Positions 20,552 to 34,067 of a stretch of 64,000 bases of DNA are shown here, piece by piece. Below the pieces are notes generated by a model. It saw only the letters and a program-made list of their open reading frames with translations, did no database searches and had not been told where the DNA came from. The position numbers and the translations under genes are program-made. Each line of letters begins with the position of its first letter. Position 1 is the stretch's first letter. The DNA comes from Iris pallida (taxonomy: Eukaryota > Streptophyta > Magnoliopsida > Asparagales > Iridaceae). Location: positions 41,103,211-41,167,210 of the forward strand of contig JANAVB010015600.1 of the NCBI GenBank assembly GCA_029216955.1, read 5' to 3'.

Positions 20552-22785
20552 TGTCACTACCACATTTCTAGTATGGGGGTATTTTGGTCATTTTGAATTT
20601 TTGGGATTTATTTGGAATTATTGTGAATTATTGAGATTTATGAGAATTTATATGATTTTTGGTATAATTTAATTAGGGGTTATTCTAGACTTTGACTAGT
20701 GTTGACTTTGGAGCCTAACCTAGATGCTAACCCTAGTGGTGGTGATTTGATTAGGTCATGTGACCCTAACCTAACATTAAGTTAATTCCTAATAGGTCAT
20801 TTAGAATTTAAGTTGACATTAGAAGACTTTAAGTCATAAGCCATGACTTATGGTTTTAGAAACAATTAATTAGCAACTTAGCCCATAGCTTGTGAATTTG
20901 GCCCAAGCCCATTAGCTAACCTAAAACCTAACCCTAACCCTAGCTTGGCCAGCCACATTGGGAACCCTACCCCTATTAATACTCTCTTCCATTAGGTTAG
21001 CCCCCTTTAGAAAGTTCATATTTGGAAAAAGAGGTAAATTCCATCTTTAGAAGTTCCTAGAAAATCCATTTTAATTCCTTTTTAATCCAAATAAATTGCA
21101 TTAGATCCTAATTTTAGTATTCTTGCTGTTCATGGAGAATTATTCCTGCTTGGGATCAATTTGGGGAAGCTTGCTAACAAGGAGGAGGATCTAGAAGGAG
21201 GCTTTTTCTTGAGAATTTCACCAATAGGTAATTAATTTCTAAACTCTTTAATTTCCAGATCTAATTACATATTTAGGAAGCCCTAGGTGTCCCCTAACTA
21301 TAGGATTTGGTTTCGTGTCAAGGTGGATTCATTTTGTGTCCGTATCGGACACGTATACATCGGTAGACCTAGGTGTTTGTGGAAATGCCACATAGGAATT
21401 TAGTTCACTGTTTTGGAATTGTAATTGATGGGAAACCTAGATCTTGGTGTTGCTTAGGGTTTTCCATGTGACTAAGGTGGTGATTGTTCTGTGTCGTGTC
21501 GTATTTGGACACGAACCCACACGGTTCAGACACGCACGAGCTCCCCTGCTACTTGGGGACAATTGCACCTTGGACACGGCACGCGGACACGTGACACTTA
21601 CTGGACACGTTGGGGCAGTTTCTGACATGACACTCCCCAAGTGGCACGACCTCTCGTGTCGTGTCGAGGGAGCACGAGGTCGGACACGGGTTTTATACTG
21701 ACTGGTTCAGTCGATTTTTCGTGCACTGATACGCACTTCTGGACACGACACCGTGACACGTGGACCCATTTCAGGCTGTGTCAGACCTAGAGCTACACTA
21801 GGTGAACCCACATGTGTGATCACGAGATCTATTTCGTGTCGTGTCATGTCCTAGACTCTCTGGAACACGTACACGACACTGTGTTGTTTTGTGTCCCTCT
21901 GTGTGTGCTGATTTGGGTTTTCTTGATTGGACACGTTTGTGTCACTGTGTTGGACACGTGTTGGACCTTGGGACACACTTGCATCATATATTTGTATTAC
22001 CAACCAATAATTTCCCTTATTAACATGTTTTTATTTGATATTTTGCATTACCTTACTTTTCTGATACCAAGTCCATTTCTCAGTATTTTCCAGTTTTTGT
22101 GATCGAGTTTTAGCTGTCTTTTTTAACCTAATAAAATGATGTTATCTGCATGTTTTATACCCTAATGTTGTTTACCTATAAGTATTCTAGCTATATGTCA
22201 ATTTTGGGGTGGATTGGTTAAGTATTTATTTCGAAATTGGGATTTGAAGTATTCAAACTAAAAACTGAACATTCATGTGTTGATTTCCTTTACTTTTGAA
22301 TTCTGAAACTGAGTATGATTGTTGGTTAGGTTGGGTTTGTTTGAAAAGTTCCTGAATTGGTTTCCTTTCCTCTTCCTTCCCTGTTTTACTGAACACCCAC
22401 ACTGCACACAGTTTCCCTTCATTACACTGTCAACTAACACACACACACCCTTCACTGTCACCTAGGACTTTACACTTGTTAACACTGTTTTCCCTCACTG
22501 GAAACTTACACTTTTATGTACACACTATGACACTCTCACCTGCTTCACTGTCACACTTGACACACTCCTTCACATTTCACATTGCCATGTACACTCACCC
22601 ACAATTTGACACTCTTTTCACTCTCTTTCTATCCCTCTCTATATCTCTATATACCTATGTATATATATGCATGTGTAATATATGTATATCTATATATGTA
22701 GTATATGTATGTATCTAGTATAGATACTTGTGAATAGTATGTATAAATACATCTATGTACATGTTGTCTTTATGTGTAAGGTATA

Positions 22786-22865
<80 letters not shown>

Positions 22866-24118
22866 ATTTCATATATAGTTAACTAGCCGAGTATTGGTTT
22901 ATGCTAGCTAGTTTAGGTTTGTATAGCCTTGGTAGACCTAGAAAGACTTGATTTGACCTAGTTTGACTTCTAGGGTTGACCAAAGTTGACCAAGAGTTGA
23001 CTTGGGTCTAGATTGACCTAGAATCATGTAGAATGTATAGTGGAACTTCATATTACCATTTTGGACTTGTTGTGACTTGTGCTGTTCTGATTAGGAGCCA
23101 GATACCTCTCCTCGGACAGTATATTTCATCCGGACACTCAGATAGTAGGCGAGTATATTCTCTGATCATTTCATATCCTGTTAGAATTATTTTTCTGCTT
23201 TAGATTACTTTACTTGATGCTGTCACGTTGGTCACACGGATTAGTACTATATGGATCCTTTCTTAAGATGTTACCCCCTCAGGGAGTATCGGATACTACA
23301 TGTTCTGTGTGTTTCACTTACATTGAGTATCACTATGCTTCATAATTCATTGATCACTTGTGACATGTACTCTCATGATCACAGAGTCTTCTATGAATCA
23401 CCCATTTATGGGCCTACCATGTATCACCCCTTGTGGGCCATTGCATGGATCGTAACATAACCTGGATGGATCCTTGTGTATTGACTGGGGGTACGGGGGA
23501 GTAGAAGTAGGCATGTGAATAATACCCAAGTAGTATCTCATCTGACCACCTCCGTAGTGTCTCATCAGAATATCTTATGCCATTCACATGTCTATATTGT
23601 ACTCTGACTCACTAGCTACTGATAGTTCTCTATTTACAGTATATATTTCCATTACAGCTATCTTTTTTACATTCTGTACTTTCTTTCAGTTTTCTGTATC
23701 TTACTCTACTGTATGTTTATATTTCTAACCTGCTATGATCTGTTGAGATGTATTGTGCTCGTTCCTGTCCTGACTGGACCCGTTGAAAATATTACAGAGG
23801 ACGAGGAGGAGACCTGTGTGGATACCTTCTACGGGACAGCCCTAGAGGACACTTGTAACCCGGACTGCCAGCCGGATCCCTTAGCTATAGAGACTGAGGC
23901 TCCCTAGTCTAGGTTTTACTATTTCTGTCATTTGAGATCTGGATTGTATATATTCTTTCATATTCAGTAGTTGAGACTTGTATTTCTGGATGTTTGCTGA
24001 GATGTTATCTTAGACACTTGGACTTTTCTGATCATCTGTATTTCATTTGAGTTCTATATCATATCGTGCTTCTTCTTCCTTAGTTGTGATTGAGTTTACA
24101 TTCTGCTATGTCACCCCC
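20552..24118 (+). repeat. Element B 3' LTR, part 1
   Basis: It starts TGTCACTACCAC and tracks the 5' LTR closely throughout. Differences include a longer TA run at 22785-22862. It is cut at 24118, after TGTCACCCCC, by element C. The last 136 bp are at 57126-57261. Confidence 0.92.
22785..22862 (+). repeat. TA microsatellite in B 3' LTR
   Basis: About 75 bp of nearly pure TA, where the 5' LTR of the same element has only about 15 bp (14077-14090). It expanded after insertion. Confidence 0.85.
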
Positions 24119-26276
24119 TGTAACACCCAGTTTTCTGAAATTGGGATATTTTTGAAAATTTATTATTTTTATTATTTATTAATGGTGTTTTAGTCATGAT
24201 ATAATTTTTGGTGATTATTAGTGTAATTAAAACTATTTCTAAGTCATGACTTATGACTTTGTGATTTTATTAGTATAACCCTAGTTTAAACCCTAGTTAT
24301 TCCTTAACCTAGAAGTTTCCATGACCATGTGAGCCTAGCCATAGGCTTAGAACATCAAGTTAGTGATTTTAGCCAAAAAGGGTATTTTGGTAATTTACTT
24401 GTTTTTATTTGAGATTATGTGTTTTTAATATTATTTAATTATTGTTAAGTACCATGATTGTTCCTAACCTAGTTTACCCTAATCTAGAAGTTAGCCACTA
24501 ACCTAGAAGCTAGAGGATAGATATTAGTCATTGGTTAAAGTAGGGAAAATATCTAGATATTACTTTTTAGATATTTTAGAAAAACCTAAATATCTATTCC
24601 CTTAGTCAAAGACTTAGGGGCTAAGCTAGAAAGGTGGAAGGGACCTAAATATCAACCCTACACCCCCCCCCATGGAAGCCAACCCATGCCCCCATCCTAT
24701 ATGCACACACCCCTTCATTCATGCTTCCTTTTCATTTCACAAAAACCTAGTTTTCTACACAACTTCACACCTTCACCATTTAACCAAATTAGCTCCAAAT
24801 TGAGCCTAGTTTCTTGCATTGGAACCCCCTACCATTGAGGATGCTAAGGGAGGCTAGCTAGAAAGGTTGAAGATCAATTTGGCCATCTCAAGTGAAGAGG
24901 ACACCACCCTCCCAAAACCTTATTTTCATTGAGTTTTCACTCAATAGGTAAACACTCACAAAACCTATTAAGATTGTGTTTTCTCTCCATGGTTGCATGC
25001 ATATCGGTATACCCTAGCTGTGGGTCAAGTTTGGTAGGATATGGATTGGGTTTGACACGTATCTGTGTGTTTAATTAAGTGTTTGGTGAAATGTCACTAT
25101 GGTTTGAAAGTTGTTATTTTCCAAAACAAATTACACATTTGGGTAGCCCTTAGCATGTTGATCACGAAACACTAGGATTGAGCACAATTTAGATTCTTTT
25201 TCGTGTCCAAATCGGACACGAACCCACGTTTTTGCACTGTACACTGACACAGAAAATCCCCTGCTACTCGACCCTGTTTTCTCTCTCTTCACGCCACGTA
25301 GACACGTGCCATTTGGCACAGAGGTGGGGGCAACCTCTGACATGCCCCCCCTCAAGTATCACAGCTTCTTGTGTCGTATCGAGGAAGTTCTGACACGAAT
25401 ACGAGATTTACACTGAACTGTGCACACCGCACAGTGGACACTTTGCACGTGTCGTGTCGCACGGACACGCCACGTGGGCATCTCGTGATGACACGAGGAG
25501 GTAGCCCATCATGTGGCAAACACATGGACACGAGCACGAGACGTGTCGTATCCTGTGTCGCAAACACGAGGCACTTGAACCCGTGCACGACGCGGTCTGA
25601 ACACGCGCATCAGTCGTGTTTTTTACGACTGATACGGATCTAGTGTCGTGTCCTGGAGTGACGTGGACATGGGAAAGGCACTTGGACACGTGTACAACCC
25701 CTAGGTGAACCTTCGTGCACGAGCACGAGACATGTGAGTGTGTGTGTCGTGTCCTAGAGTGAGTTGCACACGTGCACGATACTGTATATATGTGTGTGTA
25801 TCAGTGTTTACCCGATTGGGTTTCCAGTGAGTTCGACACGTCGTATCGTGTCTAGACTCTGTGTCAGGCACCCAAGATGCTAGGGAACACTGTGGAACAC
25901 GTTTACCAACCAAGTGTTGGGGACCTTGGTCGGGTTTGAGGTCGAAATTGGGTTTACCCACTGTACAAATCCACAGTCCCATTTTTCCAGAATTTGGGAT
26001 ATTTCCAGTTTAAAAAAAAACGAATTTCAAAATGGTTTTTAATGTTATATATACATGTATTAATATGTATTAGAGTTGTATATACATGTATATATGTATG
26101 TGTGTGTGTAGATGGGAATTGGGTATATTTACGTGGGTATTTGTGAAGATATGTGTGTATATATACATAGGTATATATGTGTGTTTTGTGTGTGTAAGTG
26201 TGTTCCCAAAACTCAGTTTCTGAGATTTCAGAACACCCCCCCTGTGTCCAGTGGGTCTCACTGTCTCTCCCTCTCT
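24119..26276 (+). repeat. Element C 5' LTR, part 1
   Basis: It starts TGTAACACCCAG. It includes a stretch of plain AT-rich sequence, a GTGTC/GACAC-rich tract (25195-25880) with TCGTGTCCAAATCGGACACG, and a TATATACATGTAT-type stretch (26040-26190). It is split at 26276 by element D and resumes at 46925; the 3' LTR reads straight through this point (54605-54620). Confidence 0.9.
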
Positions 26277-27445
26277 TGTAATGCCTATAGTTCGTATTAC
26301 GTATCTTGGTATACGTGTACGTATTCTTGACTTGTATTGCGTATTTTCCTGCATGGTTATTTTGGCATATCATTGGATATGGCATAGCTTGGTTCGGCTT
26401 AGCTTGGTTTGGTTTGCTTGTGGGTTCATCATGAACCAAAAGAAAACCCCCACCTATCACCACCATCCCCATTTATTAACCCCTCCTCTTTCTCTCTCTT
26501 TATTATTCTTCTTCTTCTCCACATTTACTTCTACACCTACCAGGAAGGAGAGAGAGAGAGAGAGCTTAGGCAAGTGCAAACTTGTTTCATGATGGATCTC
26601 AAGTTTTATTGTTCTATTCTCTTCCTTACTTGATTTTAAGACTCTTTAGAACTTGACATTTTTAGATTTGACGGATGGATTCTTGTAGATCTAAGTTTGT
26701 AAACTTTTCGGTTTTTCTTGATTTTGATCTCTAAAACTTGGTTATTTTCGAAAACTAGTGTTTCTATGTTGTAGAGAATTCAATTTCATGCAGTTTTGGC
26801 TTTTGTTTCGCTTGATTTCGACTTCGGATGAGAAAGTTATGGCCAAAACAATTTTTGGTCATTTCTATGTTCATCTGCAGCATGAACAGCATGTCGCAGA
26901 AGGCGCATGTCGCAGTAGGCGCATGTTGCAATGAGGCGAATGTCGCGGTAGCCGCATATCATGTCGCAGAAGGTGCATGTCGCAGAAGGCGCATGTTGCA
27001 ATAAAGCGCATGTCGCAGTAGCCGCATATCATGTCGCAGAAGGCGCATGTCGCAGTAGGCGCATGTTGCAATAAGGCGCATGTCGCGGTAGACGCATATC
27101 ATGTCGCAGTTGAGCCACATGAGGCGCATGTCGCGATAGGCGCATATCATGTCGCGCATGAGCCGCATTAAGGCGCATGTCACAGTAGGCGCATATGGTG
27201 TCGCAGTTGCATGCATGTTGCAGAATAGACCGCATAATGCATATTTTGACTATTACTAACTGTTATATGTCCTAATTGACTGAATTATTGCTCGAATTTC
27301 TCCCAACCCCCAACGTGGAAGTTGTAGATCTTTTCCTTAGCAGCAAGAATATGTCTCTAGTTATTTTATGCAAGTTTCTCTCATTCATAATATTGTAAGA
27401 ATAGAACACGATAGTGGCCCGCTGTGGCACACTCTTGACAAGTAA
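26277..27445 (+). repeat. Element D 5' LTR, part 1
   Basis: It starts TGTAATGCCTATAG. It includes a CT-rich tract ending in a GA repeat (26545-26565) and a minisatellite at 26879-27236. It ends at ...GACAAGTAA, where element E entered. Confidence 0.92.
26879..27236 (+). repeat. Minisatellite in D 5' LTR
   Basis: Tandem words such as GCATGTCGCAGAAGGC and GCATGTCGCAGTAGGC with insertions of CATATCAT. It follows TATGTTCATCTG as the different minisatellite in LTR A does. Copy in the 3' LTR at 44569-44926. Confidence 0.85.
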
Positions 27446-30400
27446 TGTGAAATCCGCAATTTTTAGTAATATTTTTAATCATTTTAAATAATGTTTTGTT
27501 AAATAAAATTTTGTGTTAAAAATAATATTATTTATTATATTGGTTAATTCATGAAAATTATTTTTAAAATAATTAAGTCAAGGATTTTTGATTGTCAACC
27601 CAGACCCGAACCCGGTTCAAACCAATTTAAGAAAAAAAAAATCTTTTTATATTAATATTAGTTATATTTTCTAAAAAGGAAATTATTTTATAACCTTTAG
27701 CCCAAATGCTTAATCTCCATTATTTAACCCATATAATTCATTTAAGCCTTAAGGCCATTTACTTAATCAGACCTTTAACCCAATAGTTCTAAAATCTTAA
27801 GCCCAAAGAGTTAAAGCCCTTAGGCCAAACCCACAGCTCATTTCCTTTGGGCCAATGCAAACTTTTTAATATAAAGTCCAAAACTTTCCAACCAAACCAT
27901 TAAGGTTTCCTACAGCCAATGCATGGGTATTATTTCTTAAGCTAATGAATGGCTTTCTTTAGTTAGGAAAGAGAGAAGCTTTAACTTTCTGTTGGGAGCT
28001 TTGGGTTTTTTCCAAACCGAAGGCTTATCGGCTCTTCTCCCTGGACTCAACCGATGGCTTTTCCCCTCCCCTGGCCGCCGGCCATTATGGCTGAGACTCC
28101 TCCCTCTCCCTAAATTGGTAACTCCCAAACCCAATTTTCCCTATATATATAGCTTCTCCCTCTCCATCCTCCATCACCATCACTTTCCCCAAATTTCTCC
28201 CAAACTCACCATTCTACGGCGAATTTTCCGGCGACCCGAGCTCCGGATCCACCGTCGGCGACCCGACCGGTGCCCGACCCCCGATCCCGAGGCCGCCGCC
28301 CCCGACGCCGCTCCCCGTGGCCGCCCGCCGCCGTCAGACGACCCGCGCGGCCCACTCCGGCCGTCCGATCGCCGGCGTTCGCCCCCGTTCGCCCCTGGTT
28401 GCTTCTCGGTGCTGACCCGCGTGGCCGTGTGCTCTGTCGGATTCCGTTCCCGAGCATTTCGGTTCCGAGCTTCATTTCGGGATTTCCGTTGCACCTTTGG
28501 TTTGGGTAAACTCTAACCTCGAATTTAATTCCTCTGTCAGTGATGAAATCTGGTCCCCGATTCCTTCGGGAACTCGGTTTTTCCGGCAATGTAATAATTA
28601 CGTTACCAATTTGCTTTCCGAAATTCTTCGGAAATTGTTGCTGTTCTGTGATTTTCTGAAATAAAATAAATTCAGATTTTTTCTGTGAATGTTCTCGGGA
28701 TTTCCGAGAACTAACTCGGAAAAGTTTCTGTGTTTGAATTCTCGAGTTTTTCGAGAAGTTTTCGGGAATAAATTGGAGTTTAAAATTTTAACATAAAAAA
28801 ATTGGTTTGGAGAATTTTGTTCTCTGGGTTCTGTGTATTAATTCAAATTTCCGATGAGCTCGGAAATGTTTACTGTAGCTTATTTCTTTTGGAAAGAAAT
28901 GGTATTTGATATATTTCGGGTTTTCGGGAAATTCCGTTCTCATTTCGGAATGCTGGATTGGCTTTGGAAAAAGACTATTTTATGGTATATATATATATCC
29001 CTGGTTTGGGACTGTTTTACAGGAATCTTGGAAGCATTTCCCAGTTTTTGGGTTGACCAAAAATAGAGGGAGTGCTGCCGAATTTTTTGTAAAATTATAA
29101 AATGATTTTTGAAATGATTTTTTTAGTGATAATATTATTATTTGGGCGACAACCTTACCGGTCAATGGGCCCCAGTGAAATGCAAACGCACCGGTCCGTC
29201 CGGACGTTGAGGCAGAGTAGCTGAGTTTGACAAATGGACCAGAGTCTGAGACACCTATTATTTTAATTTAATTGTTAGTTTTATTATTATTATTGTAGAT
29301 AATTTCAAGACTAACCTGTTTTCTCTTATTTAAATTTATAATTAAATTTGTAAGGGCATAAGCCCAGTTTCTATTAAGTGGTCTGTAATATTGTAGTGTA
29401 GCGTTTTTACTTTATTTTCTGGGATTGTGGTACGCGTAGGAACAATTAAAATACTATTAAATTAAATAACTCATGATTTCCTCATCTCTAAGTAAAAGAA
29501 AATATATTTTTTTGTAGAACGTCAAAGTTTTCCAATAAATAGATAAATACTAAGTTTTGTACGTAATTTGATAAAATAAAGGTTTTCTCGAAAAACCAAA
29601 GTAATTTTGACTTTCTAAAACAACGCACTAGTAAACGTTGTGGTTAACTAAAATTGACTAGGAAAGACAAATAGAGATTGTAACTAGATAACTTGTGATT
29701 GCTTCTGAAATAAGTTTTCGGAATGTAGGGTTCGAGGAGGTTTCTGACTGTTAACCCCGAAGTACCGACTCTCCAGTTTGATCAAGTTTAAGGCAAGTAC
29801 AGTTGTGATTGTTTGCAATTTAATTAGTAATAGTAATCTTGCATGCTTAAACCACATTTCTACACGGAACTCTCTCCTAGAGTATTGATTGTTATTGTCT
29901 CATTGCCTCATTGAATCTAATTGACTCGGGATATTGGAGGAGTAGTGTAGCGTCTATGACCAATACCCCTCATTGAATCTAATTGAATCTAATTGTACGA
30001 GCTTACCCCTCTCACACACGGGGATAGGCCGGACCATATCAGTGAATCATCCCAAACCGGTCATAGTCGTTACTTACTCAAATCACATGTTTTCAATTGT
30101 AGAACTGTTGGAAAATATTGCATTTCTAAATTGTTTATAATTGCAAATTGCTAATTATTAGTTGAATTGTAGATTTTCATAATTGTACTTTGCTCCCTCC
30201 TGACTGGAGACCAACATTTTTAGGTTACACTGAGGATGATCTATTCCAGAGTATCTGAGGACTCAGAGCTATTGTTCAACAATCCTGACTTGTACCCGGC
30301 GGTACTACCTGACGATGATGGCACGGCGTCTCCTTAGATACTGTTGGTGTTAGTTAGATTTACTTCAGTTTATGGTCTTTAAACTTTTGTACTGGACAAG

Positions 30401-30556
30401 TTTTTATTATCGAATAAATGTTATTGTGGCAATTTTAGTCTTAAATGTTGTTGAATGACCTGCACATGGATTACAGCTTACTGCCGCCGTCTCATCAACG
30501 GTGCAGGCTGGGCATGATCCGATTCGACCCAAGTATTTGGGGACCGGGTCGTGACA
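27446..30556 (+). repeat. Element E 5' LTR
   Basis: It starts TGTGAAATCCGC and ends GACCGGGTCGTGACA. It holds a TATA box (28142-28152), a CpG-rich stretch (28200-28440) and a conserved U5 portion (CCTGACTGGAGACCAACAT, about 30197; GCCGCCGTCTCATCAACGG, about 30484). The 174-codon frame at 27992-28516 is open in both LTRs but is Pro/Arg-rich and overlaps an equally open minus frame, so I do not call it a gene. Confidence 0.93.
28142..28152 (+). promoter_or_regulatory. TATA box of E 5' LTR
   Basis: TATATATATAG just ahead of a CT-rich leader and a CpG-rich stretch. The same element is at 34765-34774 in the 3' LTR. Transcription would start near 28180, placing the U3/R border there. Confidence 0.5.
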
Positions 30557-30563
30557 TGTTTTT

Positions 30564-30583
30564 AGTGGTGGCCCATGCAGGTC
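30564..30583 (+). promoter_or_regulatory. Conserved leader block, candidate primer-binding region (E)
   Basis: Same 20-mer and same seven-base spacing from the LTR end as in B, C and D. Confidence 0.6.
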
Positions 30584-30738
30584 AAATCAATCAACAACTT
30601 AGGAAAACCTAGGAAAATAGTTAGAATACTAGAACACCAAGTTGCCACAATTTAGGACCGATTATATATATGATAAATATTTTGATTATAGACTGGTAGG
30701 ATACCTTGCTTATGTTTGCATCCTAAACCTTCCAGAGC

Positions 30739-31350
30739 ATGACCATTGACAAAACCAACTTTGATGGCGATGTGGTGTCATCTCCGGATCGAACCCCGCC
30801 TCTTCAACCAAGTTCGAGCTTTACACCCCACCAGCTCATTGATCATTTCTACAAATCATCCAGTGAAGTTTTCACTACACTGTCGAATCCTACCTCTTCT
30901 CAAACTGGGTTATTTTTCCTTGAGGAAATACCTACTCCTGTTGTTTCACCAGTATCAGCGATGGTTGCCCTATTTCAAGAAATCCTGGAGTGCCAGAAGA
31001 TTCAAACTGAACAGATGGATATCACGAGAGAAGTCATGAAGAATATCATCGATGCAACTTTAGTCATTTTAAACCAAGTTGGAATGGAACCTCGTCCTAG
31101 GAGGGATACCCATGAATCTAGAAGATATTTGGGCCCTGTCCGGCAATCATATTGCAAGAAGCTTTTGACTTGTGCCTACTGCAAAAGGCCTGGTCACCAA
31201 GCCAATATTTGTCGCAAGAGATTTGGAAAATGTTTGGTATGTGGATCTGCCGAACATCGAGTAAAGGGCTGCCCCTTATCTTTTCATTGTACCGGAGCAT
31301 CTATAATGTCAACCTCAGGACTCTATCCAAAAGACCGTAGGAAGGCATAA
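30739..31350 (+). CDS. Element E truncated Gag with zinc knuckles
   Basis: Open frame of 203 codons from an ATG. Residues 1-140 are low in recognisable motifs and lack the tryptophan-rich Gag core seen in D. Residues 146-180 hold two adjacent zinc-knuckle motifs, CAYCKRPGHQANIC and CLVCGSAEHRVKGC, which in Gag proteins bind the element RNA. The protein is much shorter than the Gag part of D, so the capsid core was deleted. Protease is missing downstream. It may be only a relic, but the frame is still open and could give an RNA-binding peptide. Confidence 0.6.
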   Translation: MTIDKTNFDGDVVSSPDRTPPLQPSSSFTPHQLIDHFYKSSSEVFTTLSNPTSSQTGLFFLEEIPTPVVSPVSAMVALFQEILECQKIQTEQMDITREVMKNIIDATLVILNQVGMEPRPRRDTHESRRYLGPVRQSYCKKLLTCAYCKRPGHQANICRKRFGKCLVCGSAEHRVKGCPLSFHCTGASIMSTSGLYPKDRRKA

Positions 31351-31559
31351 AGCCGATTCAAGGATCATAGAAGTTGAAGCAGTTGGAGACTGCTCATACA
31401 AGAGCCAGAGCCATGAAGATTAGTACCTAAGACCACTGTGTAGCAATATCTATTAAGAAGCTGTAACAAGATGTTCTTAGAACAATCATGAGAGTTATTT
31501 TGCTGTAATTCTCCATATGAATAAAATTCTTAGTTACACCTTCATGGTAGATGTTTTCT

Positions 31560-33480
31560 CATAGTCTTCATGGGTTACCCTAGATAAAGACATAGAATTC
31601 ACCATTGACCTAGTTCTCGGCTCTTTTCCTATCTCTAAGGGATGCTATAGAGTCAACCTGAAGGAAGCCAAGAAGATGAAGGATCAGATCAATGGACTAA
31701 AGACTTTAAGATTCATTCAAGACGGAGCTTCACCCTAGGGAGCACTTGTGTCCAAGAAGGATGGAATAGTACGGATGTGCATCGACTATCGGGCACTGAA
31801 GAACAAGTACCCTTTTTTCCAGATTGATAATCTGTTTGAATCAGTTTGAGTAAACTTTAGGTGTTTTCCAAGATCGACCTCAGATCTGACTACCAACAGA
31901 TCAAGGTCAGGAAAGAGGACAATTCCCATAACGACATTCAATTATGGATAGTTGTTGGTCATGTCGTTTGGACTGACAAATGCTCCTGTTGTGTTCATGA
32001 ATCTCATGAACAAAGTCTTTTATGAGTATTTGAATCAGTTTGTTGTCTTCTCCATAGATGACATTCTGATATACTCGAAGACTGAAGAAGAGCATGAAGA
32101 GTATATGAGAAAAGTTTTGGAAAGAAGAAAAGCTAACTAAAAGTGAATTTTCTTAGACAAGGTGGTTTTGCCCATATTGTCACAAGAGAAGAATTTCGAA
32201 GAATCTCAAGAAGATAGCCACTGTGGAGAAATGGTATACCAAGATTCAGTAGCTGAAGTTACGGTTGACTAATACCAGAAGTTGTGAAGGAATTTGCCAA
32301 GATTGCTGAACCTATGACGAAGCTGACTCGGAAAAAATGAAGAGTTCATCTGGACGGAGGACTGCCAAGCAGCATTCGAGGAGCTGAAAAAGAGGTTTAT
32401 CACTACACCAATTCTTGCGCTACCCGCAGGAACCGGTGATTTCTTAATTTACAGTAATGTCTCTGGAAAAAGGACTGGGTTACAATCTTCAACAACATGA
32501 GAAAATAATTGCTTACATATCTAGGCAATTACGGACTCATGAGAAGAACTATCCCACACATAATTTGGAACTTGCTGTAATGGAAGCATTATGGAAAGGG
32601 GGTGAAAATATATGTGGACTATAAAAGTCTAAAATATATTTTTACTCAGAAAGACCTGAGCGTTGGACAAAGAAGATGGTTGAGGATTTCAACATCGATT
32701 TACATTACTATCCAGGAAGAGCAAAATGTGGTAGCTAATGTACATAGTTGATACTGATGGCGAAATTCTTAAACAAGAAGCGGCACCTGCTAGAAGACAT
32801 CAGAAAGTTGGACTGGAGATTATACTGCCGAGAGAAAAGAGCTGGATGTTGATTCAGTATCGATAAAATTGCAAGTGAGCTCGAGTCTGATGAAAGAAGT
32901 CAAGAAGACGCAGTTTCAAGAAGAAATATTTTGCAAATTGAGAGATCAAATGTTGACAGGAACAATTGAGAGTTTCTCTATTGCCAATGATGAAGCTTTT
33001 GAAGAATGGTATGAGGTTTATGTATCTTCTGGCGAACTAAGGAATAAACTGATGGAAGAAGCGCGCAGTCGCAGTATCTCACATATGAATCGGGATATGC
33101 GTATCATTAATTGATATTATGAAATGTAGAAGGACAAATTCCAAGTATGGGATTAGATTGGTCAACATAAGGAGTTTAGCAGAAACCAGTAAGCTTGTTG
33201 CAGTCGCTGGACATTCTGGAGTGGAAGTTGAAGCCCATGAACTTTGGATTACCTTAATTCCAAGGAGGGAAGAACACCAATTGGACTTTGTGGATTGACT
33301 TACTAAGTCAGTTCACTTATTTCCCTACAAATTGGTTTATTCACTAAGAAGTTGACAGCATTGTATGAAAGGCAATGTAAGAGAAAGAGTACTGTTGGGT
33401 CTAGAAAAGGTGACTGACACAGTAGAAATAGTAAAGGTAATTAGAGACAAGCTCAGAATTGCCAAGATAGACGGAAGCAT
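31560..33480 (+). pseudogene. Element E pol remnants
   Basis: Scattered matches to chromovirus pol in many frames: DKDIEFTIDLV before reverse transcriptase (31585), [19 protein letters not shown] (31750), the catalytic [19 protein letters not shown] (32048), RNase H pieces around EDCQAAFEELKKRF (32360-32400) and LPAGTGDF, and short integrase pieces (LTKSVHLFPYKLV, 33297). Stops, frameshifts and deletions are frequent; the integrase core and chromodomain are mostly gone. It cannot produce active enzymes. Confidence 0.85.
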
Positions 33481-33775
33481 TGGGATTAAGTGTAGACGTT
33501 GATCAGTGGAGTTTGAAGAAAGAGATAGTGTCTGAAGATCTCTTCTACCAAAGGAACGATTAGTTTTGGCAGAGTTGGAGAAGTAGCATACCGAGCTGGA
33601 GAGTAGATCAAGCCTTACAGTGCCAGAGAAACCAGTAACAAGCGTAGTCAGAGGTGAGTAGAAGATCAGAAATTTGAGCCATCATAATTCATATTTCCTT
33701 CAAATCCTTATCTTTTTCATTTTGAACTTGACATATATTGCTAGTTAGCCTAGTATTGCAAGCTATTTCTTTTTC

Positions 33776-33885
33776 AAGCTTGATCACGACAGTATTTTAC
33801 TGGGTGCACCCACTAATATATTGTCTAATCAGAACCGGTGCATGATGGTCTGATCAACCTCGTGTACTTTGGTTCGCCTTTGTAT
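33776..33885 (+). other. Non-coding block shared by E and C
   Basis: AGCTTGATCACGACAG, then the palindrome GGGTGCACCC, ACTAATATATTGTCTAATCA and GAACCGGTGCATGATGGTCT followed by GATCAACC. Nearly the same block is at 51307-51412 in C. ATCAGAACC and GGTCTGAT can pair as a stem. It is absent from B and D. Confidence 0.65.
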
Positions 33886-34029
33886 TTTCAGCATATCATA
33901 ATTGAAACTTGTCCTTAAACTATCTCATCCACGACTATTTTTGGAAACTCTTATTGTTTGAACCTGAGTTATGGACGCAATACCGTACCTGCTTGATTGT
34001 AGTAAGTCTATCCTTTCTAACCCAACTCT

Positions 34030-34067
34030 TTAAATTTCGAGGACGAAATTTTCTAAGGAGGGAAGGT
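34030..34067 (+). promoter_or_regulatory. Pre-PPT hairpin and polypurine tract of E
   Basis: AATTTCGAGGACGAAATT stem-loop, then CTAAGGAGGGAAGG directly before the LTR start at 34068. Confidence 0.75.

Noticed and set aside
26879..27236. Tandem array considered as a CRISPR-like array
   Set aside because: Units are contiguous, without unique spacers, in a plant LTR; it is a minisatellite.
27992..28516. 174-codon frame in the E LTR, repeated at 34615-35139
   Set aside because: Present twice only because LTRs are duplicated; Pro/Arg-rich, CpG-driven, with equally open minus-strand frames and no known domain.
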